Shown: piece after piece, positions 35,707-45,736 of the stretch
Numbering within the stretch: position 1 is the stretch's first letter
Layout of the letters: every line of letters starts with the position of its first letter
Origin: Mongoliimonas terrestris
GTDB taxonomy: Bacteria; Pseudomonadota; Alphaproteobacteria; Rhizobiales; Pleomorphomonadaceae
Direction of reading: 5' to 3'
Length of the DNA stretch: 64,000 bases
Assembly (NCBI RefSeq): GCF_001927285.1
Contig: NZ_MSIG01000002.1
Location: 310,001 to 374,000, forward strand
Notes under the pieces: model-generated
What the model was told of the DNA's origin: nothing
What the model saw: only the letters and a program-made list of their open reading frames with translations
Database searches by the model: none
Made by a program: the position numbers and the translations under genes

Positions 35707-36738
35707 ATGCACCGCCTCTCCGTGCTCATCCCGTCCGACGAGGCCGTGTTCGTGGACGGCCTTGCCGACGCCTACCGGGACCTCGGTCATCTGGTGGCGA
35801 CCGGCCGGGACCGGCTGTTCGACAACGGTGCCCGGTTCGACCTGGTCCACCTGCAATGGCCGGAGGAGTTCAGCGGCTGGTTTCCGCCGAAGCCGGACGA
35901 CACCGCGCGCGTTCTCGACCGGCTCGCCCTCCTCGGCCGGCGGGCGCGGGTGATCGGCGAGATGCACGATCTGGTGCCCAACATCGACGGCGCCAATCCC
36001 GCCTATCGGCCGCTCGTCACCGGCTTCTACGCGGCCTGCGAGACCGTGGGGCACTGCTCGGAACACTCGCGGCGGAGCACGCTCGCGCTCTATCCGGAGC
36101 TTTCTTCGCTGCGGCATCGGGTGCACCCGCCCTTCAGCTACCGGAACTCCTTCGTGCCGACGCGCGTGCCGCCGCCGCCGGCCGGGCGTCCGCTTCGCGT
36201 GGGTTTCTTCGGCTCCATCCGGGAGGTGGCGGAGTTCCGCCTGCTGGTCGCCGCTTTTAAGCGTTTCCGCCGCGACGGGGCTGAGCTCCACGTCATGGGC
36301 CGGCTCGCCACCTCCAACCGGCTCGGCCGGGCGCTCCTGCGCCGCTGGGCGCGGTGGGGCGGCGGGGTGACGCTGCACGAGGGCCACTTCAGCGACGACG
36401 CGTTGACCGACTTCATCGACGACCTCGACGTCGTGCTCATCCCGCGCCGGCCGCCGCACAACAATTCCGGCGTCTTCTATCTCGCCATGCAGCGCGGCAA
36501 GATGGTGGTGGCGCCGCGCTACGGCATCTACGAGGAGTTTCTCGCCGGCACGGACAACCCGCTCTATGCCCCCGGCGACGCGCGTTCGGCCGCCGAGGCG
36601 CTCGCCACCGCGGCCGCACACCAGCCGCGGGAGGTCGGGCGCGCGAACCGCGCGCAGGCGGCCGGCTGGACCTTCGCGCGCATTCTGGAGGCCTACGGCA
36701 TCCACGCCGCCCATCGCCAGAGCGGGACAGGTGGCTGA
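35707..36738 (+). CDS. glycosyltransferase (GT-B fold, GT4-like) between accC and aat
   Basis: 343 aa from the ATG at 35707, eight bases after AGGA. The N-terminal half has [19 protein letters not shown] and [14 protein letters not shown]; the C-terminal half has [32 protein letters not shown] and [19 protein letters not shown]. The order is that of a GT-B transferase, although the usual E-x7-E motif is not clear. No membrane span is seen. It is not part of fatty acid synthesis or the N-end rule and looks like an insertion into a conserved block. Donor and acceptor are unknown. Confidence 0.78.
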   Translation: MHRLSVLIPSDEAVFVDGLADAYRDLGHLVATGRDRLFDNGARFDLVHLQWPEEFSGWFPPKPDDTARVLDRLALLGRRARVIGEMHDLVPNIDGANPAYRPLVTGFYAACETVGHCSEHSRRSTLALYPELSSLRHRVHPPFSYRNSFVPTRVPPPPAGRPLRVGFFGSIREVAEFRLLVAAFKRFRRDGAELHVMGRLATSNRLGRALLRRWARWGGGVTLHEGHFSDDALTDFIDDLDVVLIPRRPPHNNSGVFYLAMQRGKMVVAPRYGIYEEFLAGTDNPLYAPGDARSAAEALATAAAHQPREVGRANRAQAAGWTFARILEAYGIHAAHRQSGTGG

Positions 36739-36821
36739 CGTCGCTGGCGTTTCCGTGTCATAACCGGATCATGCCCTTGTCGGTCGCCCTGGCCGGCAGC
36801 GTGTCAAGTCGAGGCTTCAGG

Positions 36822-37490
36822 ATGACCGGGCGGGACGATCTGTCGTTTGCCATCACCCCGGAGGTGCTGCTGAAGGCCTATGCCTGCGGTATCTTCCCGA
36901 TGGCGGAAAGCGCCGACGATCCGACCCTCTTCTGGGTGGAGCCGGATTGGCGCGGCGTGCTGCCGCTCGACGGCTTCCATCTGCCGAAGCGGCTCGCCCG
37001 CACCGTCCGCCAGGACCTCTTCGAGATCCGGATCGACACCAGCTTCAACGGCGTGATCGACGGCTGTGCCGCACCGGCACCGGGCCGCACGAAGACCTGG
37101 ATTAACCGCCGCATCCGCGCTCTCTACGGCGACCTCTTCCGCCTCGGCCACTGCCACACGGTGGAAGCCTGGCAGGACGGCGAACTGGTGGGCGGGCTCT
37201 ACGGGGTGTCGCTCGGCGCCGCCTTCTTCGGCGAAAGCATGTTCTCCTTCTGCACCGATGCCTCCAAGGTCGCCCTGGTGCACCTGGTCGCGCGTCTGCG
37301 CGCCGGCGGCTACACCCTGCTCGACACCCAGTTCGTCACCGAACACCTCACCCGATTCGGCGCCACCGAAATCGCACGCGAGGTCTACAGCCGCGAGCTG
37401 GAGACCGCCGTCCAGGCCACCGCCGACTTCCTCGCTCTGCCGAGGAGCCTCTCTGGCGCCGACGCGCTGGCGTGGATCGCGGAGGGCTGA
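36822..37490 (+). CDS. aat: leucyl/phenylalanyl-tRNA--protein transferase
   Basis: 222 aa. [25 protein letters not shown], the [10 protein letters not shown] segment, [30 protein letters not shown] and [17 protein letters not shown] are the family's hallmarks. It transfers Leu or Phe from aminoacyl-tRNA to proteins with N-terminal Arg or Lys, feeding ClpS/ClpAP degradation. The ATG at 36822 has GAGG eight bases upstream; an in-frame ATG at 36771 is the alternative. Confidence 0.95.
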   Translation: MTGRDDLSFAITPEVLLKAYACGIFPMAESADDPTLFWVEPDWRGVLPLDGFHLPKRLARTVRQDLFEIRIDTSFNGVIDGCAAPAPGRTKTWINRRIRALYGDLFRLGHCHTVEAWQDGELVGGLYGVSLGAAFFGESMFSFCTDASKVALVHLVARLRAGGYTLLDTQFVTEHLTRFGATEIAREVYSRELETAVQATADFLALPRSLSGADALAWIAEG

Positions 37491-37561
37491 CGGGCCATAA
37501 GAAGGGAAACCGGGTGCGGTGGAGAACGGCACCGGCCCACGCGATCCCCCTCCCTACCCCC

Positions 37562-37653
37562 CATCGTCATGGTCCGGTTCAGCCGGACCATCCACGCATC
37601 TCCCCGACAACCGGAAAAGCGTGGGCGGTTCGCCTTCGCGGACCATGACGATG
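37562..37653. repeat. long REP/BIME-like palindromic element, copy 2 (reverse orientation)
   Basis: The left arm starts CATCGTCATGGTCCGGTTCA and ends CCACGC; the right arm starts GCGTGGGCGG and ends GGACCATGACGATG. The asymmetric inner loops (CGGTTCAGCCG on the left, CGCCTTCGCG on the right) are those of the 21205-21313 copy read in the opposite direction, so this is one family inserted in both orientations. Confidence 0.85.
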
Positions 37654-37700
37654 ATGGCAGGCATCAGCGCGACGAGCGCGCACTTCGCTTCGACCCAAGG

Positions 37701-37802
37701 CGTCACCCCGGCGAACGCCGGGGCCCAACCGTCTGAGGCAACACCCGCGACGGTGCCGAAGCCCATGCGGTCGGTTGGATCCCGGCTTTCGCCGGGATGA
37801 CG
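37701..37802. repeat. second palindromic repeat family (GTCACCCCGGCG / CGCCGGGATGAC)
   Basis: The left arm (37701-37730) reads CGTCACCCCGGCGAACGCCG then GGGCCCAACC; the right arm (37773-37802) reads GGTTGGATCCCGG then CTTTCGCCGGGATGACG. Each arm is a small hairpin and the two arms are inverted to each other across about 42 bp. Similar GTCATCCCGGCGAAAGCCGG repeats are, from memory, widespread in proteobacteria. Confidence 0.8.
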
Positions 37803-37903
37803 GTCAGGTTCGGATGGGCCTTCTCCCACGAGGACAATAGGCGGCGATCACGCGCCACGGTCTTCCACCTTGCCGCATCCCGCCGAAGCTCTGTCAACTC
37901 CCC

Positions 37904-38473
37904 TCAGTCCAGGATTTCGCCCGGCGGGATCGCCTCGCCGTCTTCGGGGATGTCGAGCTCCGGCTCGCCGATCGCGGACGCGGGGATCGGGGGCTTGGGA
38001 CGGGGGACGGGGAGGCCGTCGATCATCTCCAGCGGCGTCGGGTTGGCCTCGGCGGCGCTCACCTGGTCGGGGCTCGACGGCGGGCGGATGTCGCTGTCCT
38101 GGCGGCAGTCGTTGAGCCAGATGTCGTAGACCGGGTGTTCCACGGCGTTGAGGCCGGGGCTCGCGGCGAACATCCAGCCGGAGAAGATCCGCTTGATCTC
38201 GTCGTTGAGGGTGATCTCGTCCACCTCCACGAAGGCGTCCGTCTGCGCCGCCTCGGTGGGCGGGCGGGTGTAGCAGACGCGCGGGGTCACGCGGAGCGCG
38301 CCGAACTGCACCGTCTCGTCCACGTAGACATCGAAGGTGATGATGCGCCCGGTGATCTTGTCGAGCCCGGTGAACACCGCGACGGGGTTGGCCATCTTGT
38401 CGGCGAAGGCGGGACTCGCGGCGAGCGGTGCGCCGAGCGCCAGGAGGCCGAGGCAGGTACGCATGAAGGTCAT
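37904..38473 (-). CDS. DUF2155 domain protein, secreted
   Basis: 189 aa. A signal peptide (about 1-24, ending ASPAFA) precedes the conserved DUF2155 core: VFTGLDKITGRIITFDVYVD, RVCYTRPPTE and the IFSGWMFAASPGLNAVEHPVYDIW segment with nearby Cys. The C-terminus is Pro-rich. The function is unknown; it is predicted to be periplasmic. DUF2155 next to aat and accC is a conserved alphaproteobacterial neighbourhood, though here it faces aat convergently across a repeat-filled gap. Confidence 0.88.
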   Translation of the reverse strand: MTFMRTCLGLLALGAPLAASPAFADKMANPVAVFTGLDKITGRIITFDVYVDETVQFGALRVTPRVCYTRPPTEAAQTDAFVEVDEITLNDEIKRIFSGWMFAASPGLNAVEHPVYDIWLNDCRQDSDIRPPSSPDQVSAAEANPTPLEMIDGLPVPRPKPPIPASAIGEPELDIPEDGEAIPPGEILD

Positions 38474-38599
38474 CGACAGGCAGCCCGTGGCGTCTCACGT
38501 CCAAGCGCGGACCGGTTCCGGCGGAACCGCCCGATGCGCTCGCGACGAAGGTTCGTCCGCCGGGTCCGTAGCATCCGGCCGGCGGCTTGAAAAGCTGAA

Positions 38600-38668
38600 G
38601 TCGTCGACGAATGCGGCACTTCGACGACCATGGCCGCCGCGGCCGCCATGGGGCGGGTCCGGCGGCCA
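38600..38668. terminator. two adjacent hairpins downstream of the nucleoside hydrolase gene
   Basis: GTCGTCGA / TCGACGAC (38600-38628) and TGGCCGCCG / CGGCGGCCA (38631-38668) can form stems between the nucleoside hydrolase stop and the DUF2155 start. Neither has a T-tract, so they are termination candidates only. Confidence 0.35.
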
Positions 38669-38677
38669 CGCCACGGG

Positions 38678-39622
38678 TCAGGCGAGCCGGCGGAAGGCGT
38701 CCAGGATGAGGTCGAACACCTTCGGCGAATCGAGCTTGGTGATCCAGGTGGCGTTCGGCCGGCGGTCGGTCACCTTCCAGCGGTCCACCACCGTCTGGCC
38801 GAAGCAGAGGCCTGGCGTCGTTTCCACCTCCACGTTGAGGTGCAGGCCCTCGAAGAGCTCGGGCGCGAGGATCCAGGCGACCGTCATCGGGTCGTGCAGC
38901 GGCCCGCCTTCGGTGCCGTACTTTTCCGTGTCGAAGCGCTCGTAGAAGCTGAGAAGCCCCTCGAAGGCGACGCCGACCTTGCTGTCGAGCGCCCGCATCA
39001 CGTCGAGCCACGGGCGGGTGATCTGCGCCTGATGGGTGGCGTCGAGGGAGAGCACGACGATCTCCGCGCCGGAGCGGAAAACCCGAGCGGCCGCATGCGG
39101 ATCGACGAAGATGTTGAACTCGGCGGTCGGCGTGATGTTGCCGCCCTCGATCGAGGCGCCGCCCATCAGCACGATGCGCTCCAGCCGCTGCGCGAGGCGC
39201 GGCTCCTTGGCAAGCGCGAGGGCGATGTTGGTGAGCGGCCCGAGGGGCACCAGGGTGACGGTCTTCGGCGGCCGGCTCATCACGGCCTCGACGATCCAGT
39301 CGGGGGCGAACTCCGGGCGCACGGGGGTTACAGGGTCCGGAAAGTCCCAGCCGTCGAGGCCGGTCGCGCCGTGCACGTGTTCGGCGGTGACGAGCGGCAC
39401 CACCAGCGGCGCCGCGGCACCGGCGAACACGGGAACGTCCGTCCGGCCGGCAAGCTCCAGGAGCCTCAGGCAGTTGGGCACGGTGAGGTGGAGCGGCACG
39501 TTGCCGGCGACCGCCGTCAGCCCGAGCACCTCCACCGCGTCGGGCCGGCCGAGCGCCAGCATGATGGCGACCGCGTCGTCCTGGCCGGGATCCGTGTCGA
39601 TGATGAGGGAGCGGGGAGCCAT
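38678..39622 (-). CDS. inosine-uridine preferring nucleoside hydrolase
   Basis: 314 aa. The calcium- and ribose-binding signature DTDPGQDDAVAIMLAL is at the N-terminus (about 9-24). TAVAGNVPLHLT, LVPLGPLTNIALAL, LMGGASIEGGNITP, EFNIFVDPHAA and the late HDPMTVAWIL complete the family motifs. It hydrolyses the N-glycosidic bond of nucleosides to base plus ribose; substrate preference is not determinable. A separate hairpin terminator lies before it on the same strand, so it is probably transcribed alone. Confidence 0.93.
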   Translation of the reverse strand: MAPRSLIIDTDPGQDDAVAIMLALGRPDAVEVLGLTAVAGNVPLHLTVPNCLRLLELAGRTDVPVFAGAAAPLVVPLVTAEHVHGATGLDGWDFPDPVTPVRPEFAPDWIVEAVMSRPPKTVTLVPLGPLTNIALALAKEPRLAQRLERIVLMGGASIEGGNITPTAEFNIFVDPHAAARVFRSGAEIVVLSLDATHQAQITRPWLDVMRALDSKVGVAFEGLLSFYERFDTEKYGTEGGPLHDPMTVAWILAPELFEGLHLNVEVETTPGLCFGQTVVDRWKVTDRRPNATWITKLDSPKVFDLILDAFRRLA

Positions 39623-39684
39623 GACGGATCTTTCAGCGGCGCCCGACAGCCGAAGCGCTCCGAGCGGTGTGGGAGGAGGACGCG

Positions 39685-39708
39685 AAAACGGGACGGCGAA
39701 CCGTCCCG
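39685..39708 (-). terminator. intrinsic terminator after the NDUFA12 gene
   Basis: On the minus strand CGGGACGG-TTCG-CCGTCCCG (39708-39689) is followed by TTTT (39688-39685). It has a perfect 8-bp stem and a stable TTCG loop. Confidence 0.85.
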
Positions 39709-39769
39709 TCGGATTGAAGCAGGGTGATCAGGCGCGGCGGCAAGGGCCAGGCCGCGCTTCGCTGGCCCG

Positions 39770-40162
39770 TCAGCTGCCGGGCGTCCAGGCGTCGTAGTCG
39801 CCGGTGACGCGGGGCCGGGCCTCTGGCGTGAGGATTGATCCGTGCGGACGATAGGCCCCCGCCGTGCCCGTCATGTTCGGCACGTGCGGCTGTTCCCAGG
39901 CGTGGGCCACGTAGGCCTCCTTCGGCGGCGGCACGTCGGTGCGGTGGTGCATCCAGCCATGCCAGCCCGGCGGGATGGACGACGCCTCGGCCTCGCCGTT
40001 GTAGATGACCCAGCGGCGCTTTCCGCCCCGCTCCTGGTAGTAGATGTTGCCGAACTGGTCCTCGCCCACGCGCTCACCCTTGCGCCAGGTGAAGAAGCGG
40101 GTGCCGACGGTCTGGCCGTTCCACCAGGTGAAGATCTCGAGAAGCGTGGTCTTGATTGACAT
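39770..40162 (-). CDS. NDUFA12-family complex I accessory subunit
   Basis: 130 aa from the ATG at 40162. [59 protein letters not shown] and the C-terminal YRPHGSIL define the NDUFA12/B17.2 family. In alphaproteobacteria this is an accessory subunit shared with mitochondrial complex I. Longer upstream extensions of the frame do not resemble the family. Confidence 0.93.
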   Translation of the reverse strand: MSIKTTLLEIFTWWNGQTVGTRFFTWRKGERVGEDQFGNIYYQERGGKRRWVIYNGEAEASSIPPGWHGWMHHRTDVPPPKEAYVAHAWEQPHVPNMTGTAGAYRPHGSILTPEARPRVTGDYDAWTPGS

Positions 40163-40327
40163 GGGGTTCGCTCGTCCGGACTCGGCGGGACTATGGCGAG
40201 GGGTCGGGCCGATGTCCAGCGAAACCGTCGCAACGCAGCAGAGCCGAAAACCGGCGGCTTGCCCCACCCGGCCGGCACCGGCGGCGGGGTCGTCCGAGGC
40301 CCGGCGACCGCCACGCGCGGCGGGTCG

Positions 40328-41014
40328 TCAGGACTGGCGGGGGCGGGCGAAGCCGTCGGTGCGCACGTCGCGCCGGTTGCGCTGCGGCGGTGTGGCGGGG
40401 GCGTCGACCGCCGTCGCCAGCACCCACTTGCGCGGCTTTGCCGGCACGGATTCCAACTCGAGCGGGACGTCGACCTCCGCCTTGGCGGCGCGGACGGAGC
40501 GGACCTGGTTCAGCGCCTTCGCCCGCGCCTGCTGGGCGGCGATCTTGGCCTGGACGCCCTCGATCTCGAAGTGCGTGCCGTCGGCGGAGAGCTCGAACCG
40601 GCGGCCGTCGGTGGTGATGTGGCGGACCCGTTCGGCAAGGAGCGCCGGCGCCACCGGCTTCACCAGCACCATGTGCACCCCGGCCTTCATGGCCCGCTCC
40701 ACGGTGGCGCGGGTGGCGTGGGCGGTGACCACGATCACCGGCGTGAAGCAGAGGGGCTGCATGTGCCGGTCGCGGATGGTGCGCAGGAACTGGCTGCCGG
40801 ACAGCGGCCGGCGCATCCAGTCGGTGAGGATCAGGTTGGGCGGCTCGTGCAGCATGGCGTCGAGCGCCTTCTGCGGCGTGTCGAACACCTGGATCCGCCG
40901 CGGCCGCAGGTGCGCCAGCATGGACCGCAGGAGCCCCTGCATGGGCTTGGACTCGTCGATGATGACCACATCGAGAGCGTCGAGATCGAGCCCGAAGGCG
41001 GAATGGTGGGTCAT
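40328..41014 (-). CDS. stand-alone response-regulator receiver protein with C-terminal extension
   Basis: 228 aa from the ATG at 41014 (GAGG upstream). The receiver domain spans about 13-130. Acidic pocket D20/E21 (VVIIDES), phospho-acceptor D65 (LILTDWM), T97 (VVTAHA) and K119 (VLVKPV) are all present, so phosphorylation is likely. The C-terminal 90 residues are charged, with no recognised DNA-binding or enzymatic domain. No histidine kinase gene is adjacent. It may be a CheY/DivK-like relay protein; its partner is unknown. Confidence 0.88.
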   Translation of the reverse strand: MTHHSAFGLDLDALDVVIIDESKPMQGLLRSMLAHLRPRRIQVFDTPQKALDAMLHEPPNLILTDWMRRPLSGSQFLRTIRDRHMQPLCFTPVIVVTAHATRATVERAMKAGVHMVLVKPVAPALLAERVRHITTDGRRFELSADGTHFEIEGVQAKIAAQQARAKALNQVRSVRAAKAEVDVPLELESVPAKPRKWVLATAVDAPATPPQRNRRDVRTDGFARPRQS

Positions 41015-41244
41015 GCACGCCTCGCATGGGAAACGAGCCTGCCCGGCCAGGTAGGCATGGATGCGTCGATCGGAACGGAACGGCCCCGACGCGGGTTGCC
41101 TCACACCTGTTGCGCGCAATCAACGGCTCGGGCCGATCCTTCAGGACACTAGGCCCGGGACCCTAAGCAGGCTTGAACGAGCCGGGTCGGATTCGCCTAA
41201 AATGCGGCGGATCGGCCCGACACGGGCGTTGATTCCGCCTCTCA

Positions 41245-41260
41245 CCCCAATATCTAGTAT
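41245..41260 (+). promoter_or_regulatory. NrdR-box-like site upstream of nrdJ
   Basis: CCCCAATATCTAGTAT matches the core of the NrdR consensus (acaCwAtATaTwGtgt) at eight of the ten central positions (CAATATCTAG). NrdR represses ribonucleotide reductase genes when dATP is high. Only one box is seen, about 460 bp before the start codon, whereas two spaced boxes are usual. Confidence 0.4.
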
Positions 41261-41506
41261 GTGATGTGCCGCCGAGCCCCTAGAGCTTGACGCGATCAAG
41301 AGACTCGCCTTAGGCTTTCTTCATTCCAGGCGGGCCTGGCCGGTCCGAGCGACCGTCGCCGCCCGGTTTGCGCGCCGCGAATCGGTTCGGCGGCAAAACA
41401 ACACCGGTCAAGGGTTCGATGCGGGTTCGACCCATCCGATCGCCGGCGTCCCAAACGGGCGTGGATAAGGTGACGGACTTGGGGAAAAGGCACCGGAGCC
41501 TGGAAA

Positions 41507-41526
41507 CGAGTCTTTAACGAGACTCG
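41507..41526. promoter_or_regulatory. hyphenated palindrome CGAGTCT-N6-AGACTCG
   Basis: Perfect 7-bp arms around TTAACG, about 195 bp before the nrdJ start. It could be an operator or a small RNA hairpin in the leader. Confidence 0.35.
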
Positions 41527-41721
41527 GTGTGCAGTCTAGATGTAGCGGCTCGTGACGCTCCTGTGACACCATATGCGGTGGCTGACGCCCCACATGAGGC
41601 GAATGTCCAGGGCCTTGCGGGAATGGCGGACAACCTGTCTTTAACGATCGGGGGCTGGCGGGCTCGCCCGGGTCAGGGTCGCCGTCGGTCAATGATGCGA
41701 AGTACCAAGGGACATTCGACG

Positions 41722-44700
41722 ATGCGGATCGAGCGGCGTTTCACCAAGGATGGTCAGTCCCCCTACGCGGAGATCGAATTCCGGTCCGCGACCAGCGAGA
41801 TCCGCAATCCGGACGGCTCGGTGGTGTTCCGGGCGGCCGACATCCAGGTCCCGGCCCAGTTCAGCCAGGTCGCGTCCGACATCCTGGCCCAGAAGTACTT
41901 CCGCAAGGCGGGCGTGCCGGCGGTCTTGAAGAGCGTGGAGGAGAACGACGTTCCGTCTTTCCTCTGGCGCAAGGAGGCCGACGCCAAGGCCCTCGCCAAG
42001 ATGCCGGAGGCGGCGCGCTTCGGCGGCGAGAGCGACGCCCGGCAGGTGTTCGACCGGCTGGCCGGCACCTGGACCTACTGGGGCTGGAAGGGCGGCTATT
42101 TCGACGACGAGGCGGCCGCGTCCGCCTTCTATGACGAGATCCGCTACATGCTGGCCACCCAGAAGGTGGCGCCGAATTCGCCGCAGTGGTTCAACACCGG
42201 CCTGCACTGGGCCTACGGCATCGATGGTCCGTCCCAGGGCCACTACTACGTCGACCCGAAGTCCGGCGAACTCGTGCGCTCGGCCTCGGCCTACGAGCAT
42301 CCGCAGCCGCACGCCTGCTTCATCCAGTCGGTCGAGGACGATCTCGTCAACGACAACGGCATCATGGATCTCTGGGTGCGCGAGGCGCGCCTCTTCAAGT
42401 ACGGCTCCGGTACCGGCTCCAACTTCTCCAAGCTGCGCGGCGAGGGCGAGAAGCTCTCCGGCGGCGGCAAGTCGTCGGGCCTCATGTCCTTCCTGAAGAT
42501 CGGCGACCGGGCGGCTGGCGCCATCAAGTCGGGCGGCACCACGCGCCGCGCGGCCAAGATGGTGGTGGTCGACATCGACCATCCGGACATCGAGCAGTAC
42601 ATCAACTGGAAGGTGAAGGAGGAGCAGAAGGTCGCCGCCCTCGTCACCGGCTCCAAGGTCTGCTCCAAGCACCTGACCGCCATCATGCAGGCGATCGCCG
42701 CGGCGGCGGACCTCCCCGTGGAGGACCGGCTGGACCCGGCGAAGAACCTCGGCCTCAAGCGCGAGGTGCGCGCCGCCAAGAAGGCCATGGTGCCGGAGAA
42801 CTACATCCGTCGGGTGATCCAGTTCGCCCGCCAGGGCTACACCTCCATCGAATTCCCGGTGTTCGACACCGACTGGGATTCGGAGGCCTACCTCACCGTC
42901 TCGGGCCAGAACTCCAACAACTCCGTGCGCGTCACCGACGACTTCCTGCGCGCGGTGGAGACCGACGGCTCCTGGAACCTGACCGCCCGCAAGGACGGCC
43001 GGACCGTGAAGACCCTGAAGTCCCGCGACCTCTGGGAGCAGATCGGCCACGCCGCCTGGGCTTCGGCCGACCCGGGCATCCAGTACCACACCACCATCAA
43101 CGACTGGCACACCTGCCCGGCCTCCGGCGAGATCCGCGCGTCCAATCCGTGCTCGGAATACATGTTCCTGGACGACACGGCCTGCAATCTCGCCTCGCTG
43201 AACCTGCTGCAGTTCGTGCGCGCAGACCGCTCGTTCGACATCGACGCGTTCGAGCACGGCTGCCGGCTGTGGACCGTGGTGCTGGAAATCTCCGTCCTGA
43301 TGGCGCAGTTCCCGTCCAAGGAGATCGCGCGCCTCTCCTACGAGTTCCGCACCCTCGGCCTCGGCTACGCCAACATCGGCGGCCTTCTGATGTCGTCGGG
43401 CATTCCCTATGATAGCGCGGAAGGCCGGGCCATCTGCGGCGCCATCACGGCCATCATGACCGGCGTCTCCTACGCCACTTCCGCCGAGATGGCCAAGGAA
43501 CTCGGGCCCTTCCCGGGCTATGCGGCGAACGCCGATCCGATGCTCCGGGTGATCCGCAACCACCGCCGGGCGGCGCACGGCCTGAAGGATGGCTACGAGA
43601 AGCTGCACACGCCGCCGGTGCCGCTCGACCACGGCGCCGTCCGCGACAAGCGCCTCGTCGATGCCGCCAAGGCGGCGTGGGACCGCGCGCTCTCGCTCGG
43701 CGAGGCGCACGGCTATCGCAACGCGCAGGTCTCGGTGATCGCCCCGACGGGCACCATCGGCCTCGTCATGGACTGCGACACCACTGGCATCGAGCCCGAC
43801 TTCGCGCTCGTGAAGTTCAAGAAGCTGGCCGGCGGCGGCTACTTCAAGATCATCAACCGCGCCGTGCCGGAGGCGCTGCGCGCTCTCGGCTACGCGGAGA
43901 GCCAGATCGCCGAGATCGAGGCCTACGCGGTCGGCCACGGCTCCATCGCCCAGGCGCCGCACGTCCACCCGGGCGCGCTCCGCACCAAGGGCCTTTCCGA
44001 CACGGCCATCGAGAAGCTGGCGGGCGCGGTGAAGTCTGCGTTCGACATCAAGTTCGTGTTCAACCGCTGGACCCTCGGCGACGCGGAGATGAAGGCGCTC
44101 GGCGTCACCGACGCCCAGATGGCCGACCCGTCCTTCGACCTCCTCACCCACCTCGGCTATTCCAAGGCCGAGATCGAGGCGGCCAACACCCACGTGTGCG
44201 GGGCGATGACCCTGGAAGGCGCGCCCTTCCTGAAGACCGAGCACTACGCGGTGTTCGACTGCGCCAACCCGTGCGGGCGCACCGGCAAGCGCTACCTGTC
44301 GGTGAAGAGCCACATCCACATGATGGCCGCGGCGCAGCCCTTCATCTCGGGCGCCATCTCCAAGACCATCAACATGCCGAACGACGCCACGGTGGACGAC
44401 TGCAAGGAGGCCTACATGCTCTCCTGGCGGCTCGCCCTCAAGGCGAACGCCCTCTACCGCGACGGCTCCAAGCTCTCCCAGCCGCTCAACAGCCAGCTCC
44501 TGGCCGATGACGACGAGGACGCTGAGGACGCCGTGGAGGCGATCGTCGCCGAGAAGGCGATTGCCGCCCGCGCCGCCGCTGCCGCCGAGCGCATCGTGGA
44601 GCGGATCGTGGAGCGCCACGTCCGTGCCCGCGAGAAGATGCCCGACCGGCGCAAGGGCTACACCCAGAAGGCGATCGTCGGCGGCCACAAGGTCTACATC

Positions 44701-45462
44701 CGCACCGGCGAGTACAACGACGGGCGGCTCGGCGAGATCTTCATCGACATGCACAAGGAAGGCGCCGCCTTCCGGGCCATGATGAACAACTTCGCCATCG
44801 CCATCTCGCTCGGCCTGCAATACGGCGTTCCGCTGGAGGAGTATGTGGAGGCCTTCACCTTCACGCGCTTCGAGCCGGCCGGCATGGTGCAGGGCAACGA
44901 CGCCATCAAGAACGCCACGTCCATCCTGGACTACGTGTTCCGCGAGCTCGCCGTCAGCTACCTCGGCCGGCACGACCTCGCCCACGTGGTGCCGCAGGAC
45001 GCCGGCAACACCGGCCTCGGTGGCGGCGTGCGCGAGGAGAAGGCGGCGGAAGGCATCGTCAGCCACGGCCTCGTCCGCGGCCGGCCGACCCAGCTGAAGG
45101 TGTTCACCGGCACGCCCGACCCGAAGGGTGCCGCCGCCCCCGGCGCCACCGCGACGGCCAGTGCCACCGGCGGCGCCGTCTTCGCGGCCGCCCGCAGCGG
45201 CAGCGCCGTCACTGCCTTCGCCGCCGGCGGTGCCGCCACCGCCTTCAAGCGCGACCTCGACGCCGACCCAGCCACGACCGCCACGGTCACCGTCGGCGTC
45301 GCCCAGGCCGCCCCGCAGAAGGACTACGCCACCAAGATCCAGGAAGCCCGCATGAAGGGCTACGAGGGCGAAGCCTGCTCGGAATGCGGAAACTTCACCA
45401 TGGTCCGCAATGGCACATGCCTGAAGTGCGACACGTGCGGCGGCACCAGCGGGTGCAGCTGA
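41722..45462 (+). CDS. nrdJ: adenosylcobalamin-dependent (class II) ribonucleotide reductase
   Basis: 1246 aa from the ATG at 41722 (AAGGGA nine bases upstream). The barrel core includes [27 protein letters not shown], the [21 protein letters not shown] region (C477) and [24 protein letters not shown]. The C-terminus ends in paired CxxC units ([15 protein letters not shown]), a zinc-ribbon or redox tail of this NrdJ type. It makes dNTP precursors from ribonucleotides with B12 and no oxygen requirement. A long Ala/Gly/Thr linker (about 1134-1180) precedes the tail. Confidence 0.96.
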   Translation: MRIERRFTKDGQSPYAEIEFRSATSEIRNPDGSVVFRAADIQVPAQFSQVASDILAQKYFRKAGVPAVLKSVEENDVPSFLWRKEADAKALAKMPEAARFGGESDARQVFDRLAGTWTYWGWKGGYFDDEAAASAFYDEIRYMLATQKVAPNSPQWFNTGLHWAYGIDGPSQGHYYVDPKSGELVRSASAYEHPQPHACFIQSVEDDLVNDNGIMDLWVREARLFKYGSGTGSNFSKLRGEGEKLSGGGKSSGLMSFLKIGDRAAGAIKSGGTTRRAAKMVVVDIDHPDIEQYINWKVKEEQKVAALVTGSKVCSKHLTAIMQAIAAAADLPVEDRLDPAKNLGLKREVRAAKKAMVPENYIRRVIQFARQGYTSIEFPVFDTDWDSEAYLTVSGQNSNNSVRVTDDFLRAVETDGSWNLTARKDGRTVKTLKSRDLWEQIGHAAWASADPGIQYHTTINDWHTCPASGEIRASNPCSEYMFLDDTACNLASLNLLQFVRADRSFDIDAFEHGCRLWTVVLEISVLMAQFPSKEIARLSYEFRTLGLGYANIGGLLMSSGIPYDSAEGRAICGAITAIMTGVSYATSAEMAKELGPFPGYAANADPMLRVIRNHRRAAHGLKDGYEKLHTPPVPLDHGAVRDKRLVDAAKAAWDRALSLGEAHGYRNAQVSVIAPTGTIGLVMDCDTTGIEPDFALVKFKKLAGGGYFKIINRAVPEALRALGYAESQIAEIEAYAVGHGSIAQAPHVHPGALRTKGLSDTAIEKLAGAVKSAFDIKFVFNRWTLGDAEMKALGVTDAQMADPSFDLLTHLGYSKAEIEAANTHVCGAMTLEGAPFLKTEHYAVFDCANPCGRTGKRYLSVKSHIHMMAAAQPFISGAISKTINMPNDATVDDCKEAYMLSWRLALKANALYRDGSKLSQPLNSQLLADDDEDAEDAVEAIVAEKAIAARAAAAAERIVERIVERHVRAREKMPDRRKGYTQKAIVGGHKVYIRTGEYNDGRLGEIFIDMHKEGAAFRAMMNNFAIAISLGLQYGVPLEEYVEAFTFTRFEPAGMVQGNDAIKNATSILDYVFRELAVSYLGRHDLAHVVPQDAGNTGLGGGVREEKAAEGIVSHGLVRGRPTQLKVFTGTPDPKGAAAPGATATASATGGAVFAAARSGSAVTAFAAGGAATAFKRDLDADPATTATVTVGVAQAAPQKDYATKIQEARMKGYEGEACSECGNFTMVRNGTCLKCDTCGGTSGCS

Positions 45463-45509
45463 GAGGGTTGAGGGAGGGATCCATCAGCCTAGCCTAGCCG
45501 ACAAATAAA

Positions 45510-45531
45510 CCGGGCGCCTTTGTGCGCCCGG
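45510..45531. terminator. hairpin terminator after nrdJ
   Basis: CCGGGCGC / GCGCCCGG with a 6-nt loop, a perfect 8-bp stem about 50 bp after the nrdJ stop. A T-rich run is present only on the minus strand side, so termination of nrdJ may be imperfect. Confidence 0.65.
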
Positions 45532-45736
45532 AACGGCATATGGGAACATAACGAAAACAATGTTTTAGCCGCGGCGGATCCGCTACGACGCGTTCGTCCA
45601 CACGGAGCGGGATGGTGGATCGGCCGCCGTTAAGCGGCGCTTAAACATAGTTTGAAACGGTTTCGGATGCCGCGTCCATCGCGGTTTGCAGGACCGTGCG
45701 GGGGCGCGCGGGGCCGGAGCGAAAGGATCGTCGACC

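Larger units (their letters stand above)
37491..37903. other. 413-bp gene-free gap with two palindromic repeat pairs
   Basis: There is no credible gene between the convergent aat and DUF2155 genes. The gap contains two unrelated interrupted palindromes (37562-37653 and 37701-37802) and no clear T-rich terminator. Confidence 0.8.
41015..41721. other. 707-bp gene-free upstream region of nrdJ
   Basis: No credible gene. It contains an NrdR-box-like sequence (41245-41260), a degenerate piece of the CTAGAGC palindromic element (CTAGAGCTTGA...CGATCAAG, 41280-41300), a 20-bp hyphenated palindrome (41507-41526) and the nrdJ ribosome site. I looked for cobalamin-riboswitch hallmarks and did not find them. 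Confidence 0.6.

Noticed and set aside
41410..41440. GGTTCGATGCGGGTTCGACC considered as a tRNA T-arm
   Set aside because: No acceptor, D-arm or anticodon partners can be found around it.
41120..41721. Possible cobalamin riboswitch upstream of the B12-dependent reductase
   Set aside because: No B12-box or other conserved cobalamin-aptamer blocks could be found on the plus strand.
41689..45066. A 1125-codon minus-strand open frame opposite nrdJ
   Set aside because: It is antisense to a strongly conserved class II ribonucleotide reductase, and its composition (Val/Gly/His/Arg) is that of a mirror frame.
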